Notes under the pieces: model-generated | The model's database searches: none | What the model saw: only the letters and a program-made list of their open reading frames with translations | What the model was told of the DNA's origin: nothing | Made by a program: the position numbers and the translations under genes | NCBI RefSeq assembly: GCF_003762905.1 | Contig: NZ_RJKS01000006.1 | Location: 62,001 to 126,000 of the forward strand | Source of the DNA: Curtobacterium sp. ZW137 | GTDB taxonomy: Bacteria; Actinomycetota; Actinomycetes; Actinomycetales; Microbacteriaceae | Direction: 5' to 3' | Length of the DNA stretch: 64,000 bases | Shown here: positions 55,914 to 64,000 of the stretch, piece by piece | How the letters are laid out: each line of letters opens with the position of its first letter | Position numbering within the stretch: the stretch's first letter is position 1

Positions 55914-56594
55914 TCATGCCTCGATCCGGTACCCGAGACCGCGCACCGTGACCAGGACCTCCGGTGCCGACGGCACCCGCTCGATCTTCGAACGGATCCG
56001 CTTGATGTGCACGTCGAGCGTCTTGGTGTCGCCGAAGTAGTCCGACCCCCACACCCGGTCGATGAGCTGCCCGCGGGTGAGCACACGACCGGCATTCCGG
56101 AGCAGCAGCTCGAGGAGCTCGAACTCCTTGAGCGGCATCGGCGTCTCGGACCCGTCGACGGACACCGTGTGGCGCTCGACGTCCATCTTGATCCCGCCGA
56201 CCTGCAGCACGCCGCTGTCCGCCGGGTCGTCCTCGGTGCGACGACGCAGCACCGCGCGCATCCGGGCGAGGAGCTCCCGGGTCGAGTACGGCTTCGTCAC
56301 GTAGTCGTCCGCGCCGAGCTCGAGCCCGACCACGATGTCCACCTCGGAGTCCTTCGCCGTCAGCATGATGATCGGCGCGTTCGACCGCGTGCGGATCTGC
56401 CGACAGACCTCGGTGCCGGAGAGCCCCGGCAGCATCAGGTCGAGGAGGACGAGGTCGGGGTTCTCGGCGTCGAACTTCGACAGCGCCGTGACGCCGTCGG
56501 CAGCGACGGCGGTCTCGTAGCCCTCCCGCTGCAGGAGGAACTCCAGGGGCTCACTCAGGGCCGGCTCGTCGTCGACGATGAGGATCTTGGTCAC
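55914..56594 (-). CDS. regX3: Phosphate-responsive response regulator RegX3
   Basis: A 226-residue OmpR-family regulator. The receiver (KILIVDDEPALSEPLEFLLQREGYET; Asp in LVLLDLMLPGLSGTEV; Lys in YVTKPYS) precedes a winged helix (LKEFELLELLLRNAGRVLTRGQLIDRVWGSDYFGDTKTLDVHIKRIRSKIE). It activates phosphate-scavenging genes in actinobacteria. A GTG start overlaps the senX3 stop (GTGA), so the two are coupled. Confidence 0.95.
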   Translation of the reverse strand: MTKILIVDDEPALSEPLEFLLQREGYETAVAADGVTALSKFDAENPDLVLLDLMLPGLSGTEVCRQIRTRSNAPIIMLTAKDSEVDIVVGLELGADDYVTKPYSTRELLARMRAVLRRRTEDDPADSGVLQVGGIKMDVERHTVSVDGSETPMPLKEFELLELLLRNAGRVLTRGQLIDRVWGSDYFGDTKTLDVHIKRIRSKIERVPSAPEVLVTVRGLGYRIEA

Positions 56595-57757
56595 GTTGGC
56601 TGCTCTTCCCGTTGCTCTTCGAGTGCTGTGGTCAGTTCGGTGTCCGCCTCGGGCAGGCGGATCGTGAAGGTCGAGCCCTTGCCGGGCTGCGACCAGACGC
56701 GCACGTCACCGCCGTGGTTCCCGACGACGTGCTTCACGATCGCGAGCCCGAGGCCGGTGCCGCCGGTGGCTCGCGACCGTGCGGGGTCGACGCGGTAGAA
56801 CCGTTCGAACACCCGGTCGAGGTCCGCCTCCGGGATCCCGACGCCCTGGTCGGTCACCGCGATCTCGACGAACCCCTTGGCGCTCCGGACGCCGACACCG
56901 ACACGGGTGTGGTCCGGGGAGTACTTGACGGCGTTCGCGATGAGGTTCGACACCGCGACCTGCAGGAGCCCGGGATCGCCCATCACCCGGAGCTTCGACT
57001 TCTTCGCGCGGACGAGCTCGATGTCCCGCGCGCGTGCGACGACCTCGTTCGCGTCGGCGGCGGCCTGCACCACCTTGTCGATCGAGATCTCCTCGCTGGA
57101 GTCGAGCGTGTCCACGGACTGCAGCCGGGAGAGCTCGATGATGTCCTTCGTCAGGGCGCCGAGCCGCTCGGACTCGGTGATGAGCTGCCCGGCGAACTTC
57201 CGCACGTGGTCGGGGTCGTCCGCCGCGGCGACGAGGGTCTCCGACAGCAGGCCGATGGCGCCGATCGGAGTCTTCAGCTCGTGGGAGATGTTGGCGACGA
57301 AGTCACGGCGGACCTCGTCGATCCGCCGGGACTCGGTGAGGTCGTCGGCGGTCAGGAGCACGTACCGGTTCCCGAGCTGGGCGGCCCGGAAGCTGAGGTA
57401 CCCGACGAGCTCCCCGCGACGTCCGCGCGGCAGCTCGAGGTCCTCCGCGCCCATCTCTCCGCTGGCACGCACCCGGTCGACCAGGTCGAGGAGCTCCTGG
57501 TGCACGAGCCGGCGCCGGATGACCAGCCCGACCGTGAGCGCCTGCGGTGACGCGGCGACGACGGTGTTCGAGGGGTCGACGACCACGGCGGGGTTGTGCA
57601 TCGTGGCGATGACCGCCGCGACGCCGTCCGGCAGGGTGCGCTCGGCGACGTCAGCTGCCCGTGCCGTGCGCTCGGCCGTGATGATGAGCCCGACGACACC
57701 CGCGCCGAAGACCCCGCCGAGGAGCATCGACAGTGGCACGAGCCACGCGTTGTCCAT
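56591..57757 (-). CDS. senX3: Phosphate sensor kinase SenX3
   Basis: A 388-residue kinase. One clear membrane helix (LVPLSMLLGGVFGAGVVGLIITA), a PAS-like domain (about 55-145; MHNPAVVVDPSNTVVAASP), HisKA with FVANISHELKTPIGAIGLLSETL (His), and HATPase with LIANAVKYSPDHTRV, DQGVGIPEADLDRVFERFYRVDPARSRATGGTGLGLAIVKH. This is the SenX3/PhoR order. TACACT (57764-57769) 6 nt before the ATG suggests a leaderless mRNA. Divergent from phoU over a PHO-box region. Confidence 0.95.
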   Translation of the reverse strand: MDNAWLVPLSMLLGGVFGAGVVGLIITAERTARAADVAERTLPDGVAAVIATMHNPAVVVDPSNTVVAASPQALTVGLVIRRRLVHQELLDLVDRVRASGEMGAEDLELPRGRRGELVGYLSFRAAQLGNRYVLLTADDLTESRRIDEVRRDFVANISHELKTPIGAIGLLSETLVAAADDPDHVRKFAGQLITESERLGALTKDIIELSRLQSVDTLDSSEEISIDKVVQAAADANEVVARARDIELVRAKKSKLRVMGDPGLLQVAVSNLIANAVKYSPDHTRVGVGVRSAKGFVEIAVTDQGVGIPEADLDRVFERFYRVDPARSRATGGTGLGLAIVKHVVGNHGGDVRVWSQPGKGSTFTIRLPEADTELTTALEEQREEQPT

Positions 57758-57839
57758 GCCGTCAGTGTAGGAGTGGACACGCGGGGTTCCGGCACCGTTC
57801 ACCCCGGTTCCCGAGCACTGCCGCAGACCATCGCGAAGC

Positions 57840-57872
57840 GTTCAGTCCCAGGTCACCGTTCGTTCACCTGGG
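57840..57872. promoter_or_regulatory. PHO box: three 11-bp direct repeats
   Basis: GTTCAGTCCCA, GGTCACCGTTC and GTTCACCTGGG follow each other without gaps (57840-57850, 57851-57861, 57862-57872). The GTTCACC-type unit with 11-bp period is that of actinobacterial PhoP/RegX3 boxes. It lies between senX3 (start 57757) and phoU (start 57914), so RegX3 autoregulation and phoU control are likely. Confidence 0.78.
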
Positions 57873-57913
57873 CACTCGACACTCTCCCGGTACGCAGAGA
57901 GAGGCCATCCCCC

Positions 57914-58573
57914 ATGCGCGAAGTGTTCCAGCAGGAACTCCAGGACGTCCAGGAGCGTCTGACCGAGATCGCCGGGCTCGTCGAGTCCGCGATCACCCGG
58001 GCGACCGAGGCGTTCACCGAGTCGGACGTCGCCCTCGCCGACGAGGTGATCGCCGACGACGCGAAGATCGACGAGGCCGCACAGAGCCTGGACGAGATCG
58101 CGATCGACATCCTCGCGCGGCAGGCACCGGTCGCCCGCGACCTCCGTGTCGTCGTGACCGCGCTCCGCGTGAGCTCGTCGCTCGAGCGGATGGGCGACAT
58201 GGCCGAGCACATCGCGCAGCTCGCCCGCCAGCGGTTCCCGGAGAAGGTCGTCCCGAAGGGCCTCCGCGGCACCTTCAAGAAGATGGGTGAGCACGACGTC
58301 GCGATGGCGCAGAAGCTCACGCGCCTGCTCGCGACGGAGGACATCCAGCTCGCCGAGGAGATCCGGGACGAGGACGACGCCGTGGACGAGCTGCACGCCA
58401 GCGTCTTCGACTTCGTGCTCGGTGAGACCTGGAAGGGTGCCCCGGTCGACACTGTGGACGCCACGCTCGCGTCCCGGTACCACGAGCGGTTCGCGGACCA
58501 CGCGGTGTCGATCGCGAAGAAGGTGCAGTACCTGGCGACGGGTGACTGGGCCGGCGCGAACGCCAGCGTCTGA
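57914..58573 (+). CDS. phoU: Phosphate signalling protein PhoU
   Basis: A 219-residue protein of two PhoU helical bundles (residues about 1-105 and 110-219), with the family motifs DEIAIDILARQAPVARDLRVVVTALRVSSSLERMGDMAEHIAQLA and RYHERFADHAVSIAKKVQYLATG. It links the Pst transporter to the SenX3 kinase and dampens the phosphate response. Divergent from senX3 and next to the PHO box. A 13-bp hairpin terminator follows at 58581-58617. Confidence 0.95.
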   Translation: MREVFQQELQDVQERLTEIAGLVESAITRATEAFTESDVALADEVIADDAKIDEAAQSLDEIAIDILARQAPVARDLRVVVTALRVSSSLERMGDMAEHIAQLARQRFPEKVVPKGLRGTFKKMGEHDVAMAQKLTRLLATEDIQLAEEIRDEDDAVDELHASVFDFVLGETWKGAPVDTVDATLASRYHERFADHAVSIAKKVQYLATGDWAGANASV

Positions 58574-58580
58574 CACGTCC

Positions 58581-58617
58581 CGACAGCGGCCGGCCCCTCG
58601 GGGTCCGGCCGCTGTCG
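58581..58617 (+). terminator. Terminator of phoU
   Basis: CGACAGCGGCCGG (58581-58593) and its complement (58605-58617) enclose an 11-nt loop; TCGTTTC follows. Confidence 0.8.
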
Positions 58618-58639
58618 TCGTTTCTGCGAGGATCGGTGC

Positions 58640-59179
58640 ATGGCCCAGGTCGCGATCATCGTCAACGGCATGCCCGGTTCCGGCAAGAGCACGGTCGGTG
58701 CCGCCCTCGCCGAGGTGCTCGGCTGCCCGTTCCTCTCGAAGGACCGCATCAAGGAACCGCTGGCGGACATCGCCGGCCCGATGATCGCCTCGCGTCCGCT
58801 CGGCGCCATCGCGATGACCACGATGTGGGCGATGGCCGGAGCGGTGGAGCACGGGGTCGTCCTCGACGCCGTCTGGCTGCCGTCCCGTGACCGCGCCTTC
58901 CTGGAGGCCGGGCTCGCCTCCGCCGGGTCGCCGCGCGCCGTCGAGGTGTGGTGCGACGTCGACCACGCCACCGCCGTGGAGCGGCTGACGGACCGGTACG
59001 ACCCGGGTTCGCCCGTGCGCCACGAGGTGCACGGCGACCTGACGGACATCCTGGCGTTCTGGGACGAGCACGGCCCCACCGCGGGGCCGATCGGCCTGGG
59101 GCCCGTCGTCCGGGTGGACACGACGCGGTCCTACGACGTCGGCCGGCTCGTGCAGGAGATCGCGTCCCACTTCGTCTGA
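58640..59179 (+). CDS. P-loop kinase-like ATPase
   Basis: A 179-residue protein with Walker A VNGMPGSGKSTVGAALA, then LSKDRIKEPLADI (D-x-x-R substrate-type motif) and VVLDAVWLPSRDRAF (Walker B-like). It resembles small-molecule or zeta-like kinases of the AAA_33 group. Substrate unknown; no toxin-antitoxin partner is adjacent. It is convergent with gpmA, with a shared terminator. Confidence 0.78.
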   Translation: MAQVAIIVNGMPGSGKSTVGAALAEVLGCPFLSKDRIKEPLADIAGPMIASRPLGAIAMTTMWAMAGAVEHGVVLDAVWLPSRDRAFLEAGLASAGSPRAVEVWCDVDHATAVERLTDRYDPGSPVRHEVHGDLTDILAFWDEHGPTAGPIGLGPVVRVDTTRSYDVGRLVQEIASHFV

Positions 59180-59195
59180 GCACCGCTGCGACACA

Positions 59196-59229
59196 GAACG
59201 CCCCGCCCGGTGACCCGGGCGGGGCGTTC
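59196..59229. terminator. Bidirectional terminator, 15-bp stem
   Basis: GAACGCCCCGCCCGG (59196-59210) and its exact complement (59215-59229) enclose TGAC between the convergent kinase-like and gpmA genes. Confidence 0.8.
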
Positions 59230-59243
59230 GGACGTTCCAGCTG

Positions 59244-59990
59244 CTACTTCTTGGCGCCCTGCGCGGCGACGGCGGCGGCACCGGCAGCGGCGGCCTCGGG
59301 GTCGAGGTAGCGCGACGGGCCGGTCGGACGGAAGTCGTCGTCGAGCTCGTACACGAGCGGGATGCCCGTGGGGATGTTGAGCCCGGCGATGTCGTCGTCG
59401 GAGATCCCGTCGAGGTGCTTCACGAGCGCACGGAGCGAGTTGCCGTGTGCCGTGACGAGGACGGTCTTGCCCGCGGCGAGGTCCTTCGTGATGTCGGACT
59501 CCCAGTAGGGCAGCAGGCGCTCGATCACGAGCTTGAGCGACTCGGTGCGGGGCAGCGCGTCGCCGAGGTCGGCGTAGCGGCGGTCACCGTGCTGCGACCA
59601 CTCGGCGTCGTCCGCGATGGGGGGCGGCGGGACGTCGAACGAGCGACGCCACTCCATGAACTGCTCTTCGCCGTACTGCTCGAGCGTCTGGGCCTTGTCC
59701 TTGCCCTGCAGGTCGCCGTAGTGACGCTCGTTGAGGCGCCAGTCGCGCTTCACCGGCAGCCATGCGAGGTCGGCCTCGAGCAGGGCGATGTCGGCGGTCT
59801 GGATCGCACGGCTCAGGAGCGAGGTGTACAGGACGTCGGGGACGATGCCGGACTCGGCGATGAGCTCGCCGGCGCGCTTCGCCTCCTTCTCGCCCAGCTC
59901 GGAGAGCCGGACGTCGACCCAACCGGTGAACAGGTTCTTCTGGTTCCAGTCACTGTTGCCGTGACGGAGCAGGACGAGCGTGGAGGTCAT
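59244..59990 (-). CDS. gpmA: 2,3-bisphosphoglycerate-dependent phosphoglycerate mutase
   Basis: A 248-residue glycolytic enzyme that interconverts 3- and 2-phosphoglycerate. [20 protein letters not shown] has the phospho-His (RHG), [11 protein letters not shown] and [17 protein letters not shown] the second His. Full length for GpmA. In mycobacteria gpm1 also lies beside senX3-regX3, so the neighbourhood is conserved. It ends with an Ala-rich tail. Confidence 0.96.
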   Translation of the reverse strand: MTSTLVLLRHGNSDWNQKNLFTGWVDVRLSELGEKEAKRAGELIAESGIVPDVLYTSLLSRAIQTADIALLEADLAWLPVKRDWRLNERHYGDLQGKDKAQTLEQYGEEQFMEWRRSFDVPPPPIADDAEWSQHGDRRYADLGDALPRTESLKLVIERLLPYWESDITKDLAAGKTVLVTAHGNSLRALVKHLDGISDDDIAGLNIPTGIPLVYELDDDFRPTGPSRYLDPEAAAAGAAAVAAQGAKK

Positions 59991-60033
59991 GGCCGAAGTC
60001 TACCGAGCGTCGTGCGCCCTTTACCCTTGGGGG

Positions 60034-60807
60034 ATGCCCATCGGGAACGTCACGCGCGGCACGACCGGGTACAACCGGCTCCGTCGTGTGGACCGGTGGA
60101 TCGCCTCGCTCCCGGCACTCCGCCGGACCGATGACCCGCTCGTCGCGGACGTCGGGTACGGCGCCAGCCCGACGACGACGCTCGAGCTCCGGGACCGGCT
60201 CGCCCGCGTCCGACCCGACGTCGAGGTCACCGGGATCGAGATCGAGCCCTCGCGCGTGGCCCTGGCGAACGCCGGCACCCGGGACGGCGTCACGTTCCGG
60301 CTCGGCGGCTTCGAGACCCCGACGCCCGGTGGTCGTCGTCCCGCGGTGATCCGGGCGTTCAACGTGCTGCGCCAGTACGACGAGTCCCAGGTGGTCGGGT
60401 CCTGGCGGATCATGCAGGACCGTCTGCAGCCCGGCGGTGCGCTCGTCGAGGGCACGTGCAACGAGGTCGGACGTGTCGCGTCGTGGGTCACGCTCGACGA
60501 CCGGGAGCCCCACACGTTCACGGTGTCGCTGCGACTCGCCGGCCTCGACGTGCCGAGCATCGTGGCGGAGCGGCTGCCGAAGGCCCTCATCCACCGGAAC
60601 GTCCCCGGTGAGCGCGTGCACGACTTCCTGTGCGACCTCGACCTGGCGTGGGCGATCGCGGCACCGCTCGGCACGTACGGGCCCCGGCAACGGTGGCTCG
60701 CGGCGGTCGCGGGCATGCGGGAGCGGGGCTGGCCGGTGCTGCACGGCACGACGCGGTGGCGCCTCGGCGAGCTCAGCGTCCCCTGGTCCGCCGTCGCCCC
60801 GGGCTGA
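60034..60807 (+). CDS. SAM-dependent methyltransferase (class I)
   Basis: A 257-residue protein. The SAM loop is VADVGYGASPTTTLELRDRL, followed by VTGIEIEPSRVALANAG (acidic end of beta-2) and IRAFNVLRQYDE (motif IV region). Substrate unknown. TACCCT (60022-60027) lies 6 nt before the ATG, which fixes the start. Confidence 0.82.
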   Translation: MPIGNVTRGTTGYNRLRRVDRWIASLPALRRTDDPLVADVGYGASPTTTLELRDRLARVRPDVEVTGIEIEPSRVALANAGTRDGVTFRLGGFETPTPGGRRPAVIRAFNVLRQYDESQVVGSWRIMQDRLQPGGALVEGTCNEVGRVASWVTLDDREPHTFTVSLRLAGLDVPSIVAERLPKALIHRNVPGERVHDFLCDLDLAWAIAAPLGTYGPRQRWLAAVAGMRERGWPVLHGTTRWRLGELSVPWSAVAPG

Positions 60808-60821
60808 CGCCGCCGGTCGGG

Positions 60822-61886
60822 CTAGGAGCGCTTGACGGCTCCGAGGCGCGGGAGTCGGGGGACGTTCGCGGTCGCGCCGGCCTCCGGCGGGACGATGGTC
60901 TCCTGCGCCGCCGTCACGACGACGTCGTCCACCGCGAGGGTCAGCACGGCCGAGGGGTCGAGGGAGCGCTTCACGACCGCGAGCCCGATCGGCCCGAGCT
61001 CGTGGTGGATCGCCGACGCGGCGAGCCGCCCGACGTCCTTGCCGTCGAGCGTCACGGCGGTGCCGGGAGCCGGGAGCACCGCGTCGGACCCGTCGAGGTG
61101 CAGCATCACGACGCGGCGGGGCGGGTGCCCGAGGTTGTGGACCTTGGCGACGGTCTCCTGCCCGCGGTAGCACCCCTTGCTCAGGTGCACGGCGGAGCGG
61201 AGCCAGTCGAGCTCGTGCGGGATCGTCCGCTCGTCGATGTCGGTGAGGACCGGACGCCACGCGGCGATCCGCAGGGCGTCGAACGCGAGGAGCCCCGCTG
61301 CGGGCCGGTCGGACGCGGCCAGGGTGACCGCGGCAGTGGACTCGAGCACCGCGATCCGCAGGGTCCAGTCGGAGCCGGGATGTGCCTCCAGGCTGGCGTA
61401 GCCCCACCCACCGGGCGTGACGGACGACCACGGGTCGACCCACTCGACGACGGCGTCGTCGACACGAGCGTCCCCGAACGAGCCGATGGTGGCGAACGCG
61501 GCCGAGCGGTCGTCGATCTCGACGCGGAGCATGAAGCGCATCGAGGAGAGCCAGGCAGCGAGCGGGGCGGCGTCGGCCGGTTCCGTCAGCAGCCAGGTGG
61601 TGGTGCCGTCGTCGACGACCCGTGCGGCGTGCTCGACGCGACCGGACTGGTCGAGGACGAGCGTCTCGGTGCTGACACCAGGCGCCAGTCCGAGGAGCAG
61701 CTGCGACGTGATCGAGTTGAGCCAGGACAGCCGGTCCGGACCGGTGACGGTCACGACGCCGAGGCCGAGCTCCACGACGGCACGGCCGTCCGCGAGTGCG
61801 CGCTGCTCACCGAGCGGGTTGCCGAAGTGCGCCGCCGGACCGAGGTCCGACGCCACGAACCCGTCGCGCGCCGAGAACGCCGACAT
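60822..61886 (-). CDS. ygfZ: YgfZ/GcvT-family folate-binding protein
   Basis: A 354-residue protein. KGCYRGQETVAKVHNLG carries the YgfZ signature (K-G-C-Y-x-G-Q-E) with its key Cys. GVVTVTGPDRLSWLNSITSQ and DFDALRIAAWRP-like segments fit the GcvT fold. YgfZ helps iron-sulfur enzyme maturation or repair, using tetrahydrofolate. Its ATG overlaps the nitrobindin stop (TGATG), so the genes are coupled. Confidence 0.9.
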   Translation of the reverse strand: MSAFSARDGFVASDLGPAAHFGNPLGEQRALADGRAVVELGLGVVTVTGPDRLSWLNSITSQLLLGLAPGVSTETLVLDQSGRVEHAARVVDDGTTTWLLTEPADAAPLAAWLSSMRFMLRVEIDDRSAAFATIGSFGDARVDDAVVEWVDPWSSVTPGGWGYASLEAHPGSDWTLRIAVLESTAAVTLAASDRPAAGLLAFDALRIAAWRPVLTDIDERTIPHELDWLRSAVHLSKGCYRGQETVAKVHNLGHPPRRVVMLHLDGSDAVLPAPGTAVTLDGKDVGRLAASAIHHELGPIGLAVVKRSLDPSAVLTLAVDDVVVTAAQETIVPPEAGATANVPRLPRLGAVKRS

Positions 61887-62494
61887 CAGTCGACCTTCGC
61901 GAGCTGCCCCGAGGCGTGGGAGGTGAGTTCCCGGCCCAGCGCGGCGATGTCCCACGCCCAGAAGAGCTTGCCCTCGACGAGGCCGTACAGCCGGGTCGCC
62001 GCGGAGTAGTCCTTCGCGTTGACGGAGCGCATCACGGCGTCGGTGGCGAGGTCGATGCGGCCCTTCCGGACCTGCCCGACGTAGAGCTCGTTGACGCCGG
62101 TCGGGTGGATGATCGCGGCTTCGACGTCGAAGCCGTCGTTCGTGTTGCGCAGCGCCTCGACGCTCTGGGTGGTGGTGAACGGCACGGTGCCCTCGCCGAG
62201 GAGCATCGCCGGCCCGCGGTCACCGGGCTCGGACGGCCGGTCCAGGCGCCAGTAGCCCATCTCCGCAGCCAGCGGCGTGTGCGCTTCGTCGAGGAGCCAC
62301 GTCGTCGAGGAGTAGTTGAGGTACGGCAGGCCGTCGTGGCTGAAGCTCACGCGCTGGCCGAACTCGTAGTTCCGGACGTCGGGCTCGTCACCTTCGCCGA
62401 CGGGGTACTCGACGACGCCGGTGCCTTCCCAGACGCCGACGAGCCAGGACAGGGGGACGAGTTCGGGGGCGAGGCCCTCCGGCAGTTCGATCAA
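61886..62494 (-). CDS. Nitrobindin-like heme-binding beta-barrel protein (FABP-like)
   Basis: A 202-residue protein of the nitrobindin/DUF1794 family: PLSWLVGVWEGTGVVEYP (G-x-W-x-G-x-G), YNYSS-type strand LPYLNYSSTTWLL, MGYWRL, and RLYGLVEGKLFWAWDIAALG. Homologues (Mycobacterium Rv0813c) bind ferric heme and act on nitrogen oxides. The start codon is TTG, overlapping the stop of the 38-residue ORF (TTGA), so translation is coupled. Confidence 0.87.
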   Translation of the reverse strand: MIELPEGLAPELVPLSWLVGVWEGTGVVEYPVGEGDEPDVRNYEFGQRVSFSHDGLPYLNYSSTTWLLDEAHTPLAAEMGYWRLDRPSEPGDRGPAMLLGEGTVPFTTTQSVEALRNTNDGFDVEAAIIHPTGVNELYVGQVRKGRIDLATDAVMRSVNAKDYSAATRLYGLVEGKLFWAWDIAALGRELTSHASGQLAKVD

Positions 62495-62607
62495 CGCTGA
62501 CCCTTGAACAGCTTCACGACGACCGTCACCGAGACGAACGCGATCGCGAGCGAGGCCAGGCCGAGGAGACCGACGTAGAACAGCTCGAGCGCTAGCAGCG
62601 AATCCAT
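62491..62607 (-). CDS. 38-residue membrane micropeptide upstream of the nitrobindin gene
   Basis: A short frame, starting ATG at 62607 and ending TGA at 62491. The product begins [19 protein letters not shown], continues as one hydrophobic segment to about residue 30 and ends in KLFKGQR. One membrane helix with a basic end is clear. Its stop overlaps the TTG start of the nitrobindin gene, implying coupled translation. I do not recognise the family. Too small for usual gene callers. Confidence 0.65.
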   Translation of the reverse strand: MDSLLALELFYVGLLGLASLAIAFVSVTVVVKLFKGQR

Positions 62608-62631
62608 GCCGCCGAGTCTACGCGGAGCGGC

Positions 62632-62913
62632 TCAACGCGCCAGGAGCACCACGGCGGTGACGAGCACGACGACGAAGGACCCGGACGAGGCGATGCTGAT
62701 CCGTTCGACCAGGCCGTCCTTCGTCGCGGTGATGAGCTGCAGCACGAAGCTGACGAGCACGGACGCCACGAACACCAGGAGCAGCCACGCGAAGGAGTCC
62801 TTCTCGGTGAGGGTCAGGACGAGCACGGCGCCGAGGATCGAGAGCAGCCAGACGGGCAGCACCGACGTCAGCTTCAGGCGGCGCTGGTCTGCGGGCGGGA
62901 CGGGCTCGGTCAC
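62632..62913 (-). CDS. Small three-helix membrane protein
   Basis: A 93-residue protein with three hydrophobic segments: [36 protein letters not shown], and [18 protein letters not shown] do not recognise it, though the position beside glnR, ygfZ and mshD is conserved in relatives as far as I recall. A GTG start ([13 protein letters not shown]) is chosen; the frame stays open upstream but has no coding features. It is divergent from glnR. Confidence 0.72.
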   Translation of the reverse strand: MTEPVPPADQRRLKLTSVLPVWLLSILGAVLVLTLTEKDSFAWLLLVFVASVLVSFVLQLITATKDGLVERISIASSGSFVVVLVTAVVLLAR

Positions 62914-62995
62914 CACCCCATCATTGCAGGCGCGTCGGGGACACTTGTCGGGCATCACTAGGATGTCTCCACGACGTCTTCCCACTGGAGGTCCT

Positions 62996-63679
62996 GTGGC
63001 ACAGCTCCTGGTACTCACTTCGGCTGCGCCCGGCGACGTCCTGCCGAGCCTGGGCCTCCTGAGCCACCGGATCCGCCACGTGCCGGCCGAAGCCGCACAG
63101 CTGGTGAACGCACCGCAGAGCGACCTGATGTTCGTGGACGCCCGCACCGACCTGGTCAGTGCGAAGGCCCTGTGCAAGATCCTCGCCACGTCCGGTTCGA
63201 CGACCCCCATCGTGCTCGTCGTCACCGAGGGCGGCCTGACCGCCGTCAACAGCGAGTGGAACATCGACGACGTGGTGCTCGAGAGCGCCGGCCCGGCCGA
63301 GGTCGACGCCCGCATCCGCCTCAGCGCAGGGCGCGCGGCCAAGAACCAGACCGGGTCGAAGATCCAGGCGTCCGGCGTCGTCATCGACGAGGCCAGCTAC
63401 TCGGCGAAGGTCCGCGGCAAACCGCTCGACCTCACCTTCAAGGAGTTCGAACTCCTCCGCTTCTTCGCCACGCACCCGTCGCGGGTGTTCACGCGCGAGC
63501 AGCTGCTGTCCGAGGTCTGGGGCTACGACTACTTCGGTGGCACCCGCACCGTGGACGTGCACGTCCGACGGCTCCGCGCCAAGCTCGGCGACCTCGAGTC
63601 GCTCATCGGCACGGTCCGGAACGTCGGCTACCGCTTCAACGTCTACGACGACGAGGCCGAACGACTCATGGGGCAGTAG
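62996..63679 (+). CDS. glnR: GlnR-type orphan response regulator
   Basis: A 227-residue regulator of nitrogen genes. The atypical receiver ([72 protein letters not shown]) precedes a winged helix ([55 protein letters not shown]). The sequence closely follows actinobacterial GlnR, which works without a partner kinase. GTG start with GGAGG upstream; TAGGAT at about 62959 is the probable -10 box. Confidence 0.92.
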   Translation: MAQLLVLTSAAPGDVLPSLGLLSHRIRHVPAEAAQLVNAPQSDLMFVDARTDLVSAKALCKILATSGSTTPIVLVVTEGGLTAVNSEWNIDDVVLESAGPAEVDARIRLSAGRAAKNQTGSKIQASGVVIDEASYSAKVRGKPLDLTFKEFELLRFFATHPSRVFTREQLLSEVWGYDYFGGTRTVDVHVRRLRAKLGDLESLIGTVRNVGYRFNVYDDEAERLMGQ

Positions 63680-64000
63680 GTGCCCGACCTCAGCCGCTTC
63701 GTCGTCCCGGGAGAGGCTCCGCCCTTCTCCGACCAGACCCTGGTCGACGTGCGCGCGGGCCGCGCCCTCGTGCTGGAGGAACCGGACGGGGTCGCGGTGG
63801 TCCGGGACGGCGAGCTGGAGCTCGTGGTCCGCCGGGAGGCCCGTGGTCAGGGCGTCGGGACCCGGCTCGTCGACCGCGCGCTCGCGCTGGGCGGCGGGGC
63901 CGCGCCGCGGCTGGCCTGGGCACACGGGGACAGCCCGGCGGCGCGGGCGATCGCGACGCGCTACGGATGGGCTGCCACGAGGACGCTGCTGCAGCTGCGC
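63680..64000 (+). CDS. mshD: Mycothiol synthase MshD, N-terminal part (cut by window edge)
   Basis: The first 107 codons, beginning directly after the glnR stop (GTG at 63680). The product contains an acetyltransferase loop RREARGQGVGTRLVDRAL and LAWAHGDSPAARAIATRYGW, the MshD hallmark region. MshD adds acetyl to Cys-GlcN-Ins, the last step of mycothiol synthesis. glnR-mshD is a conserved actinobacterial pair. The gene continues beyond the window. Confidence 0.88.
   Translation, partial: MPDLSRFVVPGEAPPFSDQTLVDVRAGRALVLEEPDGVAVVRDGELELVVRREARGQGVGTRLVDRALALGGGAAPRLAWAHGDSPAARAIATRYGWAATRTLLQLR

Noticed and set aside
58640..59179. Zeta-toxin of a toxin-antitoxin pair
   Set aside because: The protein has a P-loop kinase fold, but no small antitoxin gene lies next to it, and the neighbours are phoU and gpmA.

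Overview
This window is ordinary chromosomal DNA from a high-GC actinobacterium. The gene set points to Microbacteriaceae, and Curtobacterium is my best guess (inference from gene content, no search run). The signs are CarD next to a fused IspDF, the GlnR-MshD neighbourhood with a nitrobindin gene, SenX3-RegX3 divergent from PhoU, an orphan GroEL with two CIRCE boxes, an XPB-type helicase with its partner, and an actinobacterial-type DtxR. Starts are often GTG or TTG. At 18 or more genes a TANNNT -10 box lies only 6-9 nt before the start codon, which implies leaderless mRNAs. I see no insertion sequence, prophage, CRISPR array or plasmid gene.

Layout. 1-3.4 kb: 5' end of an L-fuconate dehydratase gene, then a DHA2-family drug exporter gene followed by a TetR regulator gene. 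3.5-14.6 kb: accessory metabolism and regulation (APH-type phosphotransferase, flotillin-like protein, flavin monooxygenase, two TetR/LysR-SDR pairs, NadE, an AI-2E family permease, a serine hydrolase). 14.6-21.7 kb: Kup potassium uptake, PPK2, tRNA-Arg(CCU), epoxide hydrolase, ArsC, PrsW-like protease, HNH nuclease with an unlisted 31-codon upstream ORF and terminator. 21.7-32.5 kb: NlpC/P60 hydrolase, DtxR regulator, SerC, a cold-shock/DUF3027 pair, XPB helicase with partner, and a PhoP-like two-component system. 32.5-42 kb: GC-rich tandem repeat, DUF559-like protein, GroEL, CspA, LytR_C and DUF3263 proteins, MsrB, tRNA-Thr(UGU), a membrane glycosyltransferase, an aldo/keto reductase. 42-50.8 kb: alpha/beta hydrolase with a triplicated 3' end, NnrE, glycerol dehydrogenase with a DUF2090 aldolase-like protein, zinc metallopeptidase, DsbA-like protein, MsmK-type sugar ABC ATPase, DUF4032 kinase-like protein. 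50.8-64 kb: core block of RlmB-like methylase, CysS, IspDF, CarD, RegX3/SenX3, PhoU, GpmA, YgfZ, nitrobindin, GlnR and the start of MshD.

No gene cluster here looks like a new defence or biosynthetic system. The most unusual material lies between genes: two families of dispersed long hairpins, a 74-bp triplication at a gene end, 31-bp tandem repeats next to a promoter, an 8-bp GC-rich repeat with G-quadruplex spacing, and two translated-looking small ORFs (31 and 38 residues). Regulatory sites that fit known circuits are also visible: two CIRCE boxes before groEL, three 11-bp PHO-box units between senX3 and phoU, and palindromes before the exporter and the LysR gene.
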